Shown here one piece after another: positions 1 through 9,536 of a stretch of DNA of 64,000 nucleotides. Under the pieces are notes generated by a model. That model was not told the DNA's origin. It saw nothing but the letters and a program-made list of their open reading frames with translations, and did no database searches. Within the stretch, counting starts at the first letter, position 1. Each line of letters opens with the position of its first letter. The position numbers and the translations under genes were made by a program. The stretch lies in assembly GCF_000285595.1 (NCBI RefSeq), contig NZ_HE611071.1:1-64000 (forward strand), given 5' to 3'. The DNA comes from Kurthia senegalensis (GTDB lineage: Bacteria > Bacillota > Bacilli > Bacillales_A > Planococcaceae).

Positions 1-33
1 GGTTCATCATGTGTCGTTCTTGACGACTCATTT

Positions 34-63
34 ATTATATCACCATAACTTTCAATTCGTCAA
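34..63 (-). promoter_or_regulatory. Downstream promoter (P2) of the same leftward transcript
   Basis: On the minus strand, TTGACG (58-63), an 18-base spacer and a perfect TATAAT (34-39) form a strong sigma-A promoter. The A/T-rich tract just upstream (about 64-85) could act as an UP element. It lies about 100 bases downstream of P1 on the same strand. No reading frame with a ribosome binding site starts between it and the window edge, which suits a stable-RNA operon. Confidence 0.65.
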
Positions 64-133
64 CACTTTTTTGAAAAAGTTTTTTGAGTCATTTATTCGT
101 TTGTGATATTCATATCTCTTAAAGACAAGTAAT

Positions 134-162
134 ATAATATAACGTTTCATAAATAATGTCAA
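134..162 (-). promoter_or_regulatory. Upstream promoter (P1) of a leftward transcript, probably an rRNA operon
   Basis: Read on the minus strand, TTGACA (157-162) is followed after 17 bases by TATTAT (134-139), a near-consensus sigma-A promoter. It lies directly after the stop of the YgxA-like gene and points off the left edge. In B. subtilis ygxA lies next to the rRNA operon rrnD. With the second promoter downstream, the pair looks like the P1/P2 arrangement of Bacillales rrn operons. The rRNA itself is outside the window, so its identity is inferred. Confidence 0.65.
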
Positions 163-188
163 CAGTTTTATCGAAATATTATTTTGTT

Positions 189-1052
189 TTATTTAACAGA
201 ATAATAGCGATGGTATACACCGTTACTCTTCGTCTCAACACGTTCTATATTAATATATCCTTTCTGTACGAGAAACTCAATGAAAAACTCTAAGTTTACA
301 GAGTAGATTTTCAAGTCTTCATCTTCGTGTAATTGTTGGATGCTCCAATGATCTTCACGTTCCATAATTTTTACGATATGCTTAGCACTTTGCTCTTGAT
401 TCATTTCGATAAATTGTTCTACGTAATTAAATAACCCTTTAATACGTTGTTCAATCGCTAAATTACTCGTTACAAAATTTTTGTATAACTCATAAATCAC
501 CGTATCGTATTTTAATTGATTCCATACCATAACTTCCGGATAACGATTATCTTGAATCACAATCATACGCGCCAAGTAATGCAATGTTGCCACCATATGA
601 TTGTATGCATCATAGTAATTTCGATCACGATAACAAACTTTACACTCTTGATATTTTCTCAAAAGCTTAGAATATTCCACGCCCAACTTCGTTTCTTTCC
701 ATTCAAAAGAATTTTGCTGCAAACTTTTTTTAACCGTTTCAATGTATTCATTACGGTCAAACAACACTTTACCGTTCAATAACCATTCAACGATTTTCTT
801 ATTATAGCCAGCAACAATCCATTTTTGTAATTGTTTTTCGGTAATAATGTGCATCGCTGCTTTTTTCTCATCATCAAACATATAATGTTTCGTGAAGACT
901 GGAACGTCGCCCTCTTTCGTAATAATAAATAAAACTGAATCAAAGTTATCTGTAATCGGGCTTACGACGTCTATTTTTTCTACAAAAATAACACATAATG
1001 TATTTGAATCACTTGCACGTTCTTGATAAATTGGGCGTAATCTAAAATCCAT
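189..1052 (-). CDS. ygxA: YgxA-like nucleotidyltransferase-family protein
   Basis: This 287-residue protein resembles the YgxA family of Bacillales, annotated as a nucleotidyltransferase-like protein of unknown substrate. The central half is helical and rich in Tyr, Lys and Gln, and the C-terminal 70 residues look like a winged helix. A strong AGGAGG site sits 6 bases before the ATG. Position supports the call: it lies between perR and what looks like an rRNA operon promoter, as in B. subtilis. No catalytic motif can be assigned with confidence, and the biochemical role is unknown. Confidence 0.7.
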   Translation of the reverse strand: MDFRLRPIYQERASDSNTLCVIFVEKIDVVSPITDNFDSVLFIITKEGDVPVFTKHYMFDDEKKAAMHIITEKQLQKWIVAGYNKKIVEWLLNGKVLFDRNEYIETVKKSLQQNSFEWKETKLGVEYSKLLRKYQECKVCYRDRNYYDAYNHMVATLHYLARMIVIQDNRYPEVMVWNQLKYDTVIYELYKNFVTSNLAIEQRIKGLFNYVEQFIEMNQEQSAKHIVKIMEREDHWSIQQLHEDEDLKIYSVNLEFFIEFLVQKGYINIERVETKSNGVYHRYYSVK

Positions 1053-1123
1053 GTTTGTTCCTCCTAAGCTTCTTCGAATGCGATTATGTTAATTATATCA
1101 AAAATTATGAAACTCAAAAATAA

Positions 1124-1171
1124 AAAAAGGTATGCTGTAACTATTTTTTAATAGTTGCAATCCATACCTTT
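1124..1171 (-). terminator. Terminator after perR
   Basis: The inverted repeat AAAGGTATG/CATACCTTT encloses a second one, AACTATT/AATAGTT. On the minus strand it is followed by a run of T, so it should end the perR transcript. It lies 10 bases past the perR stop. Confidence 0.75.
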
Positions 1172-1181
1172 GTTCATACAA

Positions 1182-1616
1182 TTATGATTCTTTGCTTTGA
1201 CAATCAGGACACGTTCCGTAAATTTCTAAACGGTGTGTATTAATTGCGAAGTTCGTTACTTGTGCCGCTACATGTTCAACTTCATCTAGTCCAGGATAAT
1301 GGAAGTCGACAATTTTGCCACAAGATTCACAAATGACGTGATAATGCTTCGATGTAATGAAATCAAAACGACTTGCATTATCACCGTATGTTAATTCTTT
1401 TACTAAACCCGCTTCTCGGAAAACACGTAAATTATTGTATACTGTCGCAACGCTCATGTTAGGAAACTTCGTTTCTAGCGTCTTATAAATCTCATCCGCT
1501 GTAGGATGTTTCATAGATTCGATTAAGTACTCTAAAATCGCATGACGTTGAGGAGTAATACGTACACCTGTTGTCTTTAGCGTGTCGAGTGCGTTTTTCA
1601 ATTGCAATTCAGACAT
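1182..1616 (-). CDS. perR: Peroxide-responsive transcriptional repressor PerR (Fur family)
   Basis: A 144-residue Fur-family regulator with an N-terminal winged helix (about 1-80) and a C-terminal dimerisation domain. I chose the second in-frame ATG because AGAGGTG lies 7 bases before it; the first ATG (1622) is one base from that site. With this start, His37, Asp85, His91, His93 and Asp104 fall on the regulatory-metal residues of B. subtilis PerR. Asp104 is the residue that separates PerR from Fur. The structural zinc cysteines are C96, C99, C134 and C137. PerR represses peroxide-stress and metal genes until metal-catalysed oxidation of a His ligand. Boxes that it may bind lie before itself and before the pfeT-like gene at 17626. 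Confidence 0.93.
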   Translation of the reverse strand: MSELQLKNALDTLKTTGVRITPQRHAILEYLIESMKHPTADEIYKTLETKFPNMSVATVYNNLRVFREAGLVKELTYGDNASRFDFITSKHYHVICESCGKIVDFHYPGLDEVEHVAAQVTNFAINTHRLEIYGTCPDCQSKES

Positions 1617-1648
1617 CGCCATGCACCTCTTTCATACAAATTATTAAT

Positions 1649-1696
1649 TTATAATAGTTATTAATAAGTCTACCCGTTGCATAGCATTACTGTCAA
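1649..1696 (-). promoter_or_regulatory. Candidate perR promoter and autoregulatory PerR box
   Basis: On the minus strand TTGACA (1691-1696) is followed after 18 bases by TAGACT. Just downstream, TAATAACTATTATAA (1649-1663) matches the 7-1-7 PerR box TTATAATNATTATAA at 12 of 14 defined positions. A box here would cover the start of transcription and allow PerR to repress itself, as in B. subtilis. The match is by eye. Confidence 0.55.
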
Positions 1697-1770
1697 CTTT
1701 CTTGTTTATATTCTACAATCCGTCACATGAAATCTATTTCTTTTTTCAATTAGATATCTACAATTCTCAA

Positions 1771-2715
1771 TTAGTACCCTAATGATAAGTTCACGATATT
1801 TTGTAACGTAGCTACTTCCCCTGCACGCCATTTTTTTAAATTCGGTTTAAAGATAGCGAAGCTTCGTTCTAAATAACGAGATGAATGACTTGAAACGTGA
1901 GGAGACACTGTCATATTAGGCAATGCCCAAAATGGATGATCGGCTGGAAGAGGCTCTTGTTCAAATACGTCGCATACTGCCGAACGAATTATCCCTTTCG
2001 TCAATGCTTCAAGTAATACATTCGTTTCTACGAGACTTCCTCGACCGAAATTCATAAAGAGCGCACTACGTTTCATCATTTCAAAATGTTCTTTCTTCAA
2101 TAGATGTTTCGTTTCTTCTGTTTCAGGAATAACTGAAATAACGAAGTCCGCCTTCGGAAGTGCAGATTTTATATTTTCTAACGTGACCATTTCATCCATA
2201 TACGCTGCAGCACGACCAGAGCGGTTGCACCCAATCGTCGTTACTTGGAATGCTTGTAACAATCGACCGATTTCTCCACCGATCGCACCTGGTCCAATAA
2301 TGAGTGCGGTCGCATCACAAAGTTCACGTTGTTTAATATTTCGTTTCCATTCACTTTTTTCTTCGTACGCATATATTTCTCGTAAAGCATGGACGTCCGC
2401 TAAAATGTGAGCAAGGACAGATTCTGCCATTGGAACTTTATGAATACCTCGAACGTTCGTCACTTGAATGCCTTTTGCAGCAATCGCTTCTTTCGGCATT
2501 TTCTCAATACCAGCAGACGTCACCATAATCCACTTTAACTGAGAAGCTTCTGCTATATGTTCCTCAGTTAAGTCTTCTCCATACGTTACGATAATTTCGG
2601 CTTCCGCTAAAAAAGGTTGTTTCACACTTTTTTCAAATACAAATTGTTCTTCTGGAAATGAAGCAAGTAAGTCTTCCTTTAAATCTGGTCTTGGATCAAA
2701 TGTGAAATAAATCAT
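1771..2715 (-). CDS. D-2-hydroxyacid dehydrogenase family protein
   Basis: A 314-residue NAD(P)-dependent oxidoreductase. The Rossmann motif GPGAIGGEIG lies at 141-150. The catalytic set typical of the family is visible: Arg225 in the GRG motif, Glu254 in EQEPLP and His273 in SPH. It is shorter at the N-terminus than phosphoglycerate dehydrogenase and lacks the ACT domain, so a role in serine synthesis is unlikely; the 2-hydroxyacid substrate is unknown. Its start codon abuts the bcp stop, so the two are probably one operon. A related gene sits between perR and bcp in staphylococci. Confidence 0.8.
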   Translation of the reverse strand: MIYFTFDPRPDLKEDLLASFPEEQFVFEKSVKQPFLAEAEIIVTYGEDLTEEHIAEASQLKWIMVTSAGIEKMPKEAIAAKGIQVTNVRGIHKVPMAESVLAHILADVHALREIYAYEEKSEWKRNIKQRELCDATALIIGPGAIGGEIGRLLQAFQVTTIGCNRSGRAAAYMDEMVTLENIKSALPKADFVISVIPETEETKHLLKKEHFEMMKRSALFMNFGRGSLVETNVLLEALTKGIIRSAVCDVFEQEPLPADHPFWALPNMTVSPHVSSHSSRYLERSFAIFKPNLKKWRAGEVATLQNIVNLSLGY

Positions 2716-3186
2716 TTAGTCGGCTCCTTCTTCTAACGTTTTTAAAACTGTCGCAATATGGTCTTTCACGCGTACATTGCGCCATTCTTTTTCTACGACA
2801 CCTTGTTCATTAATTAAAAATGTAGAACGAACGATACCCATGTATTCTTTCCCGAAGTTTTTCTTCAATTGCCATACACCGTACGCTTCTGCAATTTCAT
2901 GTTGTTCATCTACTAATAATGAGAAAGGTAATTCATATTTATCAATGAATTTCACGTGTTTCGCTGCAGCATCTCCACTAACACCTAAAATGACTGCATT
3001 CAATTTAGAAAAATCTTCATGTGCATCTCTAAAATCACACGCTTCCGTCGTACAACCTGGTGTCATATCTTTCGGATAAAAGTAAAGAATGACCTTTTTC
3101 CCTTTTAAATCTTGTAGAGAAACTTGTTCCCCTTTTTCATTTTCAGTTTGAAACAATGGTGCTTGTTGACCTTGTAAATTAATCAT
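2716..3186 (-). CDS. bcp: Thioredoxin-dependent thiol peroxidase (Bcp/PrxQ)
   Basis: A 156-residue AhpC/TSA-type peroxiredoxin. The signature TPGCTTEAC gives the peroxidatic Cys45 and, five residues on, the resolving Cys50 typical of the PrxQ alpha subgroup. It reduces hydrogen peroxide and organic hydroperoxides using thioredoxin in the cytoplasm. Length is normal for the family. It is the first gene of a two-gene unit with the hydroxyacid dehydrogenase. Its place beside perR suggests a role in peroxide defence, although no clear PerR box precedes it. Confidence 0.92.
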   Translation of the reverse strand: MINLQGQQAPLFQTENEKGEQVSLQDLKGKKVILYFYPKDMTPGCTTEACDFRDAHEDFSKLNAVILGVSGDAAAKHVKFIDKYELPFSLLVDEQHEIAEAYGVWQLKKNFGKEYMGIVRSTFLINEQGVVEKEWRNVRVKDHIATVLKTLEEGAD

Positions 3187-3294
3187 TAAAAAAACCCCCT
3201 TTTCTTCTATTGTACATCCTACGCTTGAAACATTGCATTAAGTACGTTAAAGTACGACTATAATTAGAAAGAAAGAGAGGTTCCCATTTCAATT

Positions 3295-4389
3295 ATGAGA
3301 TTAGGTGCCCGTATTTTAAAAACTGGTGTTGCTATCATTTTTGCTTTTTATTTAGCAGAATTTTTACAACTACCATCGCCTATATTTGCTGGAATCGCTG
3401 CGATTTTTGCGATTCAACCGACTGTTTACCGCTCTTATAAAACGATTATTGAACAAATTCAAGGGAATTTAATCGGTGCTATGAGTGCCGTTGTATTCGG
3501 TTCTATTTTCGGTGTCGAACCGATTGTTGCTGGTTTCGCTGTCATCGTCACATTATTAATTATGATGCGCTTAAAATTATCCGGAAGCGTATCCCTTGCA
3601 CTCGTAACGGTCATCGTTATTATGGAAGGGCCAAGTGACGACTTCTTACTCTTCGCAATTATTCGATTTGCGACAGTTATGGTCGGCGTACTCGCTGCTT
3701 CAATCGTCAACCTCGTGTTCTTACCACCGAAGTACGAAACGCGATTGTTTGCGTCACTGAAATTTTTGCAAGATGATATCATTCGTTGGATCCGCCTAGC
3801 TGTTCGCCAAGCATCCGAGCATACGTCGACGAAACAATCACTTCGTACGTTAACGAATCATCAAAAGAAAATCGAAAAAATTTATGAATTATATAAAGAA
3901 GAAAGAACGTATACGAAAAAGGCATTGTTCATCAAAAAGAGAAAACTCGTCATTTATCGTCAAATGTTAATTACGACGAATAAAAGTTTAGAAACATTGA
4001 ATCGCCTCTTCCTTCATGAAAATGAACTAGCGAGCATGCCACCAAAGCTTCACTTAATTATTCAAGAACGCTTAGATTTCTTATTAACGTATCATGAACA
4101 ACTTTTCTTGAAATATACAGGAAAATTAAAATCACCTCATACGCATTGGTTCGGTCAAGAAGATTTCCTACAGCGCAATGAAATTATGGACATCTTCGCA
4201 GACTATATCGTCGAACAACATGCAAAAGAAGGCGACGAAGAATTTTCGAGCTATCACTTATTGCACATTTTATCGCGTATTTTAGATTACGAAGAAAACT
4301 TAGAACATCTCGACCGTTTAATTTCCGCTTACCAAAGCTACCACTCAAGCGAGCTATTAAACGAACGTGATGAAGATAAAATTATTTAA
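3295..4389 (+). CDS. Aromatic acid exporter (ArAE/FUSC-like) family membrane protein
   Basis: A 364-residue protein with about five membrane segments in the first 145 residues and a long, charged, largely helical cytoplasmic tail. This architecture and the N-terminal motif RLGARILKTG resemble the Bacillales ArAE_1-type (DUF939-like) family. The exported substrate is unknown. The ATG is about 14 bases from an AGAGAGG site, longer than usual, so the start is slightly uncertain. It is a single gene that faces the ABC exporter across a dispersed repeat. Confidence 0.72.
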   Translation: MRLGARILKTGVAIIFAFYLAEFLQLPSPIFAGIAAIFAIQPTVYRSYKTIIEQIQGNLIGAMSAVVFGSIFGVEPIVAGFAVIVTLLIMMRLKLSGSVSLALVTVIVIMEGPSDDFLLFAIIRFATVMVGVLAASIVNLVFLPPKYETRLFASLKFLQDDIIRWIRLAVRQASEHTSTKQSLRTLTNHQKKIEKIYELYKEERTYTKKALFIKKRKLVIYRQMLITTNKSLETLNRLFLHENELASMPPKLHLIIQERLDFLLTYHEQLFLKYTGKLKSPHTHWFGQEDFLQRNEIMDIFADYIVEQHAKEGDEEFSSYHLLHILSRILDYEENLEHLDRLISAYQSYHSSELLNERDEDKII

Positions 4390-4398
4390 CGAAGAAGA

Positions 4399-4670
4399 AA
4401 CTAGGACATAAGTAAAAATTCCAATCTTTAATAGAGAAGAGGATGTCAAATTCGACATCCTCTTCTCTATTTTTATACGCAAATTAAGTATAACCATTCC
4501 CATATTGCGTATTTTTTGAAGCTTATTAGCATGACATTTCGTTTAAGATTTAGTAGTAGGACACTTAATTTCCAACAAGAATTGCCCTTTTTTCGTGCCC
4601 TCACGAAAAAAAATAAATGAAGCCTCGACTGAAATGAAGAACGACGGTTGCCTAATAGACAAAAAAACTC
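4399..4670 (+). repeat. Dispersed intergenic repeat, copy 1
   Basis: This tract aligns by eye with 13440-13770 and, inverted, with 38324-39126. Shared blocks are the start CTAGGACATAAGTAAAAA, a long hairpin (arms 4430-4447 and 4454-4471), ATGCGCAAATTA-like sequence, TTTAGTAGTAGG, and a tail ending in TAGACAAAAAAA. The right end seen in copy 2 is missing; the ABC-gene terminator takes its place. It lies between convergent genes, and the hairpin can act as the terminator of the ArAE gene. Frames in it look non-genic. Confidence 0.75.
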
Positions 4671-4695
4671 CTGACTTGTAAATAGTCAGGAGTTT
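4665..4695 (-). terminator. Terminator after the ABC exporter gene
   Basis: AAACTCCTGAC and GTCAGGAGTTT pair perfectly across a 9-base loop and are followed on the minus strand by a T run. It begins 8 bases past the stop of the ABC transporter gene. Confidence 0.85.
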
Positions 4696-4702
4696 CTGTT
4701 TA

Positions 4703-6451
4703 TTAATCAAGTTTTTGTACGTTGAATAAATCGTGGTAAATACCATCTTCACGTTGCATGAGTTCGTCATGCGTACCACGTTCTTTTAATTCACCGTGAT
4801 TAATGACGAAAATTTGATCCGCATGCGTAATCGTTGAAAGACGATGCGCAACGATGAGCGTCGTACGATTGTGTGCTAAACGTTCAAGTGATTCTTGAAT
4901 GAGTGCTTCACTTTCTAAATCGAGTGCAGACGTCGCTTCATCTAAAATTAAAATTGGTGGGTTTTTCAAAAATACGCGCGCAATCGCAACACGTTGTTTT
5001 TGCCCGCCCGATAATTTCACGCCGCGTTCGCCAACTGCCGTATCGTACCCGTCTGGTAAGGCCATAATAAAGTCATGTGCATTTGCGGCTTTCGCTGCTT
5101 CAATCATATCTTCCTCTGTCGCGTCTGGGTTCCCCATTAAAATATTTTCTCGTACAGAATCACTGAACAAAATATTTTCTTGTTGGACAATCCCGATTTG
5201 CGAACGAAGTGATTGAATCGTAACGTCACGAACGTCATGTCCGTCAATTTTTATTTGACCTGCGACAACGTCATAAAAACGTGGAATCAAACTAATGATC
5301 GTTGATTTACCGCCACCGCTCATTCCGACGAATGCTGTCGTTTGCCCTGGAGCAATCGAAAAGTCGATATTCGTTAATACGTTGGGGCCCTTATCATCAT
5401 AACGGAACGTCACATGATGAAAATCGACTTTCCCGATAACAGGTGGTAGAGCTTTCGCTTCTTTTGCATCGCTAATATCGTATTTTTCATCAAACAAATC
5501 AAACATACGATCCATTGAAGCGACCGACTGTGTCAATGTCGTCGATGAATTCACGAGACGGCGAAGTGGATTATACAGCATATCAATATATCCGATAAAT
5601 GCCGCCATCGTACCGACTGTTAAATTTCCGTTTATTACGTTGTAACCTGCATAAGCTAATACAGCAACCGGTGCTAAACCTGTAATTGTATTCACGACCG
5701 CAAATGTATACGCATTCCATCTCGTTTGATTCAATGCTTTTTCTAAAAAATTTCCGTTTGATTTCGCAAAAATTTCTTGTTCATGTTTTTCTAAAGTGAA
5801 GCTTTTAATAATGTTCATACCTTGAACACGTTCATGTAAATAACTTTGAACGCCAGCGAGTGCTTTCGAACGTTCTCTCGTTAATGAACGTAATTTCGTA
5901 AAGAAGTATTTCACACTAATCATGTAAAACGGCAAAGCAATTAACGTAATTAACGTTAACTTTACATCGAGCATCATCATAATGATGATGGCGATGACAA
6001 CCGTCACCATATCAATCCAAATATTCATCAATCCGGTCATAACGAATTCTTTCGTTTGCTCTACATCATTAATCGTTCTTGAAATCACGTCACCGACACG
6101 ATTGTTCGAATAAAATTTCAAACCGAGTTTTTGAAGATGTTTATATAACTTCGTACGAATATCGTATAAAATTTTATTACTTACGCGTTGTGCATAATAT
6201 TGTCTAAAGTATTCAATTGGTGGTCTTACGATAAAGAAGATCACCGCAATAATTAAAATGCACCAAAACAACTCGTGCATTTGCTCTGATTTTGACAGTT
6301 GAGGATTCCCTATAATATCGTCAATAATAATTTTAATCACAAAAGGTGTTGCCATCGGAATTAAAAATTTCAATACCCCGATGAAAAAGGTAATAATAAT
6401 ATCCCATTTATAAGGATGAACAAATTGCATGTAGCGTTTCATACTACCCAT
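4703..6451 (-). CDS. ABC transporter, fused permease/ATPase (YgaD-like multidrug exporter type)
   Basis: A half-transporter of 582 residues with six predicted membrane segments in the first 300 residues and a nucleotide-binding domain after about 335. Visible motifs are Walker [10 protein letters not shown], signature LSGGQ, Walker [13 protein letters not shown] and the switch His in IVAHRLST. It should dimerise and export hydrophobic compounds or lipids; YgaD sits at the equivalent locus in B. subtilis. A longer frame begins at a TTG one base from the AAAGGA site; the ATG at 6451, ten bases from that site, is the better start. Confidence 0.85.
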   Translation of the reverse strand: MGSMKRYMQFVHPYKWDIIITFFIGVLKFLIPMATPFVIKIIIDDIIGNPQLSKSEQMHELFWCILIIAVIFFIVRPPIEYFRQYYAQRVSNKILYDIRTKLYKHLQKLGLKFYSNNRVGDVISRTINDVEQTKEFVMTGLMNIWIDMVTVVIAIIIMMMLDVKLTLITLIALPFYMISVKYFFTKLRSLTRERSKALAGVQSYLHERVQGMNIIKSFTLEKHEQEIFAKSNGNFLEKALNQTRWNAYTFAVVNTITGLAPVAVLAYAGYNVINGNLTVGTMAAFIGYIDMLYNPLRRLVNSSTTLTQSVASMDRMFDLFDEKYDISDAKEAKALPPVIGKVDFHHVTFRYDDKGPNVLTNIDFSIAPGQTTAFVGMSGGGKSTIISLIPRFYDVVAGQIKIDGHDVRDVTIQSLRSQIGIVQQENILFSDSVRENILMGNPDATEEDMIEAAKAANAHDFIMALPDGYDTAVGERGVKLSGGQKQRVAIARVFLKNPPILILDEATSALDLESEALIQESLERLAHNRTTLIVAHRLSTITHADQIFVINHGELKERGTHDELMQREDGIYHDLFNVQKLD

Positions 6452-6611
6452 TCGCTTCAAATCCTTTCTCTATTGAACTCTCGTAAAGCTTTTTTACAAA
6501 AAAAAGCTACTTTTTACGAAGTAGTGCTTTTAAACAAGCGGAAAGTATTATACCACAAACCACTCTATAGTTTCATACTTATTGCTCAGCTCGGTGAGTA
6601 CGTCATCAAAT

Positions 6612-6666
6612 AAATAAGCAAGTTGAAAACGCACAAGATACGTTTTCAACTTGCTTATTTTATCGA
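6612..6666 (-). terminator. Terminator after the DUF402 gene
   Basis: A perfect 20-bp stem (6612-6631 with 6641-6660) and a 9-base loop lie 20 bases past the stop of the DUF402 gene. Flanking A/T runs make it usable on either strand. Confidence 0.8.
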
Positions 6667-6680
6667 ACGCTGCAACGTAA

Positions 6681-7241
6681 TTATTCACATTGATTGCGCT
6701 TTTCATCATTAATCTGACATTGCAGTTTGTATCGACTTGACCACGCTTCAATAAAATCAGGCGCAAATGGTCCTCGACGCTGTTCTACCCAACGAATAAG
6801 TTTTCGAACATTCGCTTTTAAAATCGTGTCGATCACTGGTGGATAATCCATTAAGACACGATGTTCTTCGTACTCGTCTTCATCCAATAATGTATACGAC
6901 ATGTCTGGAAATACTTTTAAATCTAAATCATAGTCAATGTACTTAATCGCATTGTGATCGAATACAAACGGCGAACTCATATTGCAATAATAATAGACGC
7001 CATCTTCTCTTAACATACAAATAACATTAAACCAAAGCTCTGAATGGAAATACGTAATTGACGGTTCTCGCGTCAACCAAGTACGACCATCGGACTCTGT
7101 AACGAGTGTGCGTTCATTTGCTCCAATGATAACTTTGTTCGTACTTTTCAAAATCATCGTTTCTTGCCATACGCGGTGAATATGCTCGTTGTGCTTATAA
7201 CTATGTATTTGTACGATTTCCCCTATTTTTGGAATCGACAT
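6681..7241 (-). CDS. YgaC-like DUF402 protein
   Basis: A 186-residue member of the DUF402 family, whose studied members include nucleoside di/triphosphatases. The conserved stretch with Trp, Asn and clustered acidic residues ([25 protein letters not shown]) is present. I placed the start at the ATG at 7241, 8 bases after AAGGTGG; the frame runs 15 codons further upstream without a ribosome binding site. B. subtilis ygaC also neighbours ygaD. The physiological substrate is unknown. Confidence 0.75.
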   Translation of the reverse strand: MSIPKIGEIVQIHSYKHNEHIHRVWQETMILKSTNKVIIGANERTLVTESDGRTWLTREPSITYFHSELWFNVICMLREDGVYYYCNMSSPFVFDHNAIKYIDYDLDLKVFPDMSYTLLDEDEYEEHRVLMDYPPVIDTILKANVRKLIRWVEQRRGPFAPDFIEAWSSRYKLQCQINDEKRNQCE

Positions 7242-7353
7242 GATAAGCCCACCTTTGTGAAACACTAAAAAGTGCTTTTGTAACATTATAACAATCCTAC
7301 TTACAAAGGTGTAGTTAAAAACACAATTATCCCGATATAATGTAGCGCATCAT

Positions 7354-8409
7354 TTATTGACCGATAGATTTTTCGTATGCTGTGAATAGTTTTTGCATCG
7401 GTACAGGTAGTGGCAGTGCTTTTACTTCTTCTAGCGTGAACCACTGCCCCGTTGTTTCTTCAGTGCGTTCGGCACCTAGAACGTAACTTTGTATGTGCCA
7501 TTGTAAATGTGAAAAGACGTGTTTAAGTGGCATGAGCGTTTCTTTATTTCGAAGTGCAAATTGATACGTACGCGATAGAGCAACTTCTGGAATGACTTCC
7601 GGTTGAACTTCCACCATCGGGAATTGCCACATTGAAGCGAGTAAGCCTGTTTCTGGTCGCTGTTCTAATAGAAGCTTCCCTGACTCATCTACAACAACCG
7701 CTACATCATAGTACAATTTCTTCGTTTTGATTTTTTTCGTTTTAATCGGTAATTTTTCAGGTTCCCCTTCATGGAAAGCCGTACAATAATCTCGTACCGG
7801 ACAAAGTAGGCAGCTCGGTGAAGTCGGCGTACAAATCATCGCGCCTAGCTCCATTAAACCTTGGTTAAATTGTGAAGGATGATCGTAATCCATCAAATCC
7901 ATTACCGCTTTTTCAAACACTTTTTTCGTTTTTGGCAATGCGATGTCTTCGTCAATCATTAAGACGCGACTTAGTACACGCATCACATTTCCATCGACTG
8001 CATGTTCTGGCACTTCATAAGCAATGCTTAGTATCGCTCCCGCCGTATAAGGACCGACACCCTTTAATTTTAAAATGTCGACGCGGTTATTCGGTACAAT
8101 ACCTCCGTAATTTTCAACGACTTCTCTAACCCCTGCTTGTAAATTACGGACACGTGAATAATAGCCGAGTCCTTCCCATTGTTTCAGTAAAAATTCTTCT
8201 TCCGCTTCCGCTAAATCTTGCATCGTCGGGAACTTTTCTAAGAAATTTTCGTAATATGGAATGACCGTGTCTACACGCGTTTGTTGTAGCATCACTTCAG
8301 ATACCCATATTTTATAAGGGTCTTGCGTATGGCGCCATGGCAAATCACGTTTTTCACGTTCAAACCATTCAACTAACGCCGTATGAAATTGTTTTGTATA
8401 TCGATACAA
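7354..8409 (-). CDS. mutY: Adenine DNA glycosylase MutY
   Basis: MutY removes adenine mispaired with 8-oxoguanine. The 351-residue protein has the helix-hairpin-helix LKGVGPYTAGA (115-125), catalytic Glu38 in SEVMLQQ and catalytic Asp139 in VDGNV. The iron-sulfur cysteines 193, 200, 203 and 209 have the C-X6-C-X2-C-X5-C spacing. The C-terminal third is the NUDIX-like 8-oxoG recognition domain. The start is a TTG, 7 bases from AAGGAGG. It is divergent from yfhP, as in related genomes. Confidence 0.95.
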   Translation of the reverse strand: MYRYTKQFHTALVEWFEREKRDLPWRHTQDPYKIWVSEVMLQQTRVDTVIPYYENFLEKFPTMQDLAEAEEEFLLKQWEGLGYYSRVRNLQAGVREVVENYGGIVPNNRVDILKLKGVGPYTAGAILSIAYEVPEHAVDGNVMRVLSRVLMIDEDIALPKTKKVFEKAVMDLMDYDHPSQFNQGLMELGAMICTPTSPSCLLCPVRDYCTAFHEGEPEKLPIKTKKIKTKKLYYDVAVVVDESGKLLLEQRPETGLLASMWQFPMVEVQPEVIPEVALSRTYQFALRNKETLMPLKHVFSHLQWHIQSYVLGAERTEETTGQWFTLEEVKALPLPVPMQKLFTAYEKSIGQ

Positions 8410-8508
8410 GGGAGTTCCTCCTTAGTATATTGCTCGTTATCAAGAGCGTTTTATAGTAAAATAAATAAATAGAATAATAGTAGAAATTGGCACTAAGGAG
8501 CTGATTTT

Positions 8509-9480
8509 TTGGACACAGGAACACATTTAGTAATGGGCATCGCCATTAGTGGTTTAGCACTCGCTGACCCTGTGGTTGCATCAAGTCCTGTTACATTTGC
8601 AGCAGTTGCTACTGGTATTATTTTAGGCTCACAAGCCCCTGATATTGATACGATTTTAAAATTGAGAAACAACGCTGTGTACATTCGTCACCACCGTGGC
8701 ATTACACATTCATTACCTGCCGTTATAATATGGCCTATTTTAATTACAATCGTTCTTCATCTATTTTTCCAATCTGCCAACGTGCTTCATTTGTGGCTTT
8801 GGACTTTCGGGGCTGTCGCCTTGCACGTATTCGTTGATATTTTCAATGCATACGGAACACAAGCAATCCGCCCCATTTCAAAAAGGTGGGTCGCATTAGG
8901 TATTATTAACACATTCGACCCGATTATTTTCGGTATGCATATCGTAGCTATTCTCGCTTGGCTATTCGGTGCGCCACCTGTCCCAACGATGGCCACTTTA
9001 TATATACTACTCGTTTTATATTACGTCGTTCGTATATTTTTACATCACGCTGTTATCAAAGCAGTTAAAAGTACTGTGCCAGACGCAGAAAATGTCATTT
9101 TATCACCGACGCGCTACTTTTTACAATATCGCGTCGCTGCTAATTCTAAAACGCATCATTACGTCGGACGTGCATATGGACGTTCAATTACGATTTATGA
9201 TCAGTTTGTTATTAAACCTCTTCCTGCGACACCACTATTCAATGCCGCTGTACAAGATGAAAATTTCAAATCTTTTTTATCTTTTTCTCCCATCTATCGT
9301 TGGGAAGTACGGACGCTCAAAAATGGCTTGCAAGAAGTTCGTTTAATCGACCTTCGTTATCGTAGTAATAATCGGTATCCGTTCGTTGCAGTTGCACATT
9401 TGGATGAAGATTATCACGTCATCCAATCGTATACTGGTTGGATTTTCACAGAAGAAAAATTACAAAGTAAATTAGCATAA
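8509..9480 (+). CDS. yfhP: YfhP-like membrane-bound metal-dependent hydrolase (YdjM family)
   Basis: A 323-residue protein of the YdjM/DUF457 family. The N-terminal motif GTHLVMG, the PDIDT motif and HHRGITHS supply the His and Asp residues thought to bind metal. At least four hydrophobic segments (about 65-85, 95-112, 130-150, 160-178) place it in the membrane, followed by a soluble tail. B. subtilis YfhP represses the neighbouring yfhQ (mutY) region; whether that applies here is unknown. The start is a TTG, 8 bases from AAGGAG. Confidence 0.8.
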   Translation: MDTGTHLVMGIAISGLALADPVVASSPVTFAAVATGIILGSQAPDIDTILKLRNNAVYIRHHRGITHSLPAVIIWPILITIVLHLFFQSANVLHLWLWTFGAVALHVFVDIFNAYGTQAIRPISKRWVALGIINTFDPIIFGMHIVAILAWLFGAPPVPTMATLYILLVLYYVVRIFLHHAVIKAVKSTVPDAENVILSPTRYFLQYRVAANSKTHHYVGRAYGRSITIYDQFVIKPLPATPLFNAAVQDENFKSFLSFSPIYRWEVRTLKNGLQEVRLIDLRYRSNNRYPFVAVAHLDEDYHVIQSYTGWIFTEEKLQSKLA

Positions 9481-9488
9481 ATAATGAG

Positions 9489-9533
9489 AGGCTGTGCACT
9501 ACACTTTTCCGTAGTCGCACAGCCTATTTTTTT
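9489..9533 (+). terminator. Terminator after yfhP, shared with the convergent yfhJ-like gene
   Basis: AGGCTGTGC (9489-9497) pairs with GCACAGCCT (9517-9525) and is followed by ATTTTTTT. It begins 9 bases after the yfhP stop. Confidence 0.85.
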
Positions 9534-9536
9534 ACG

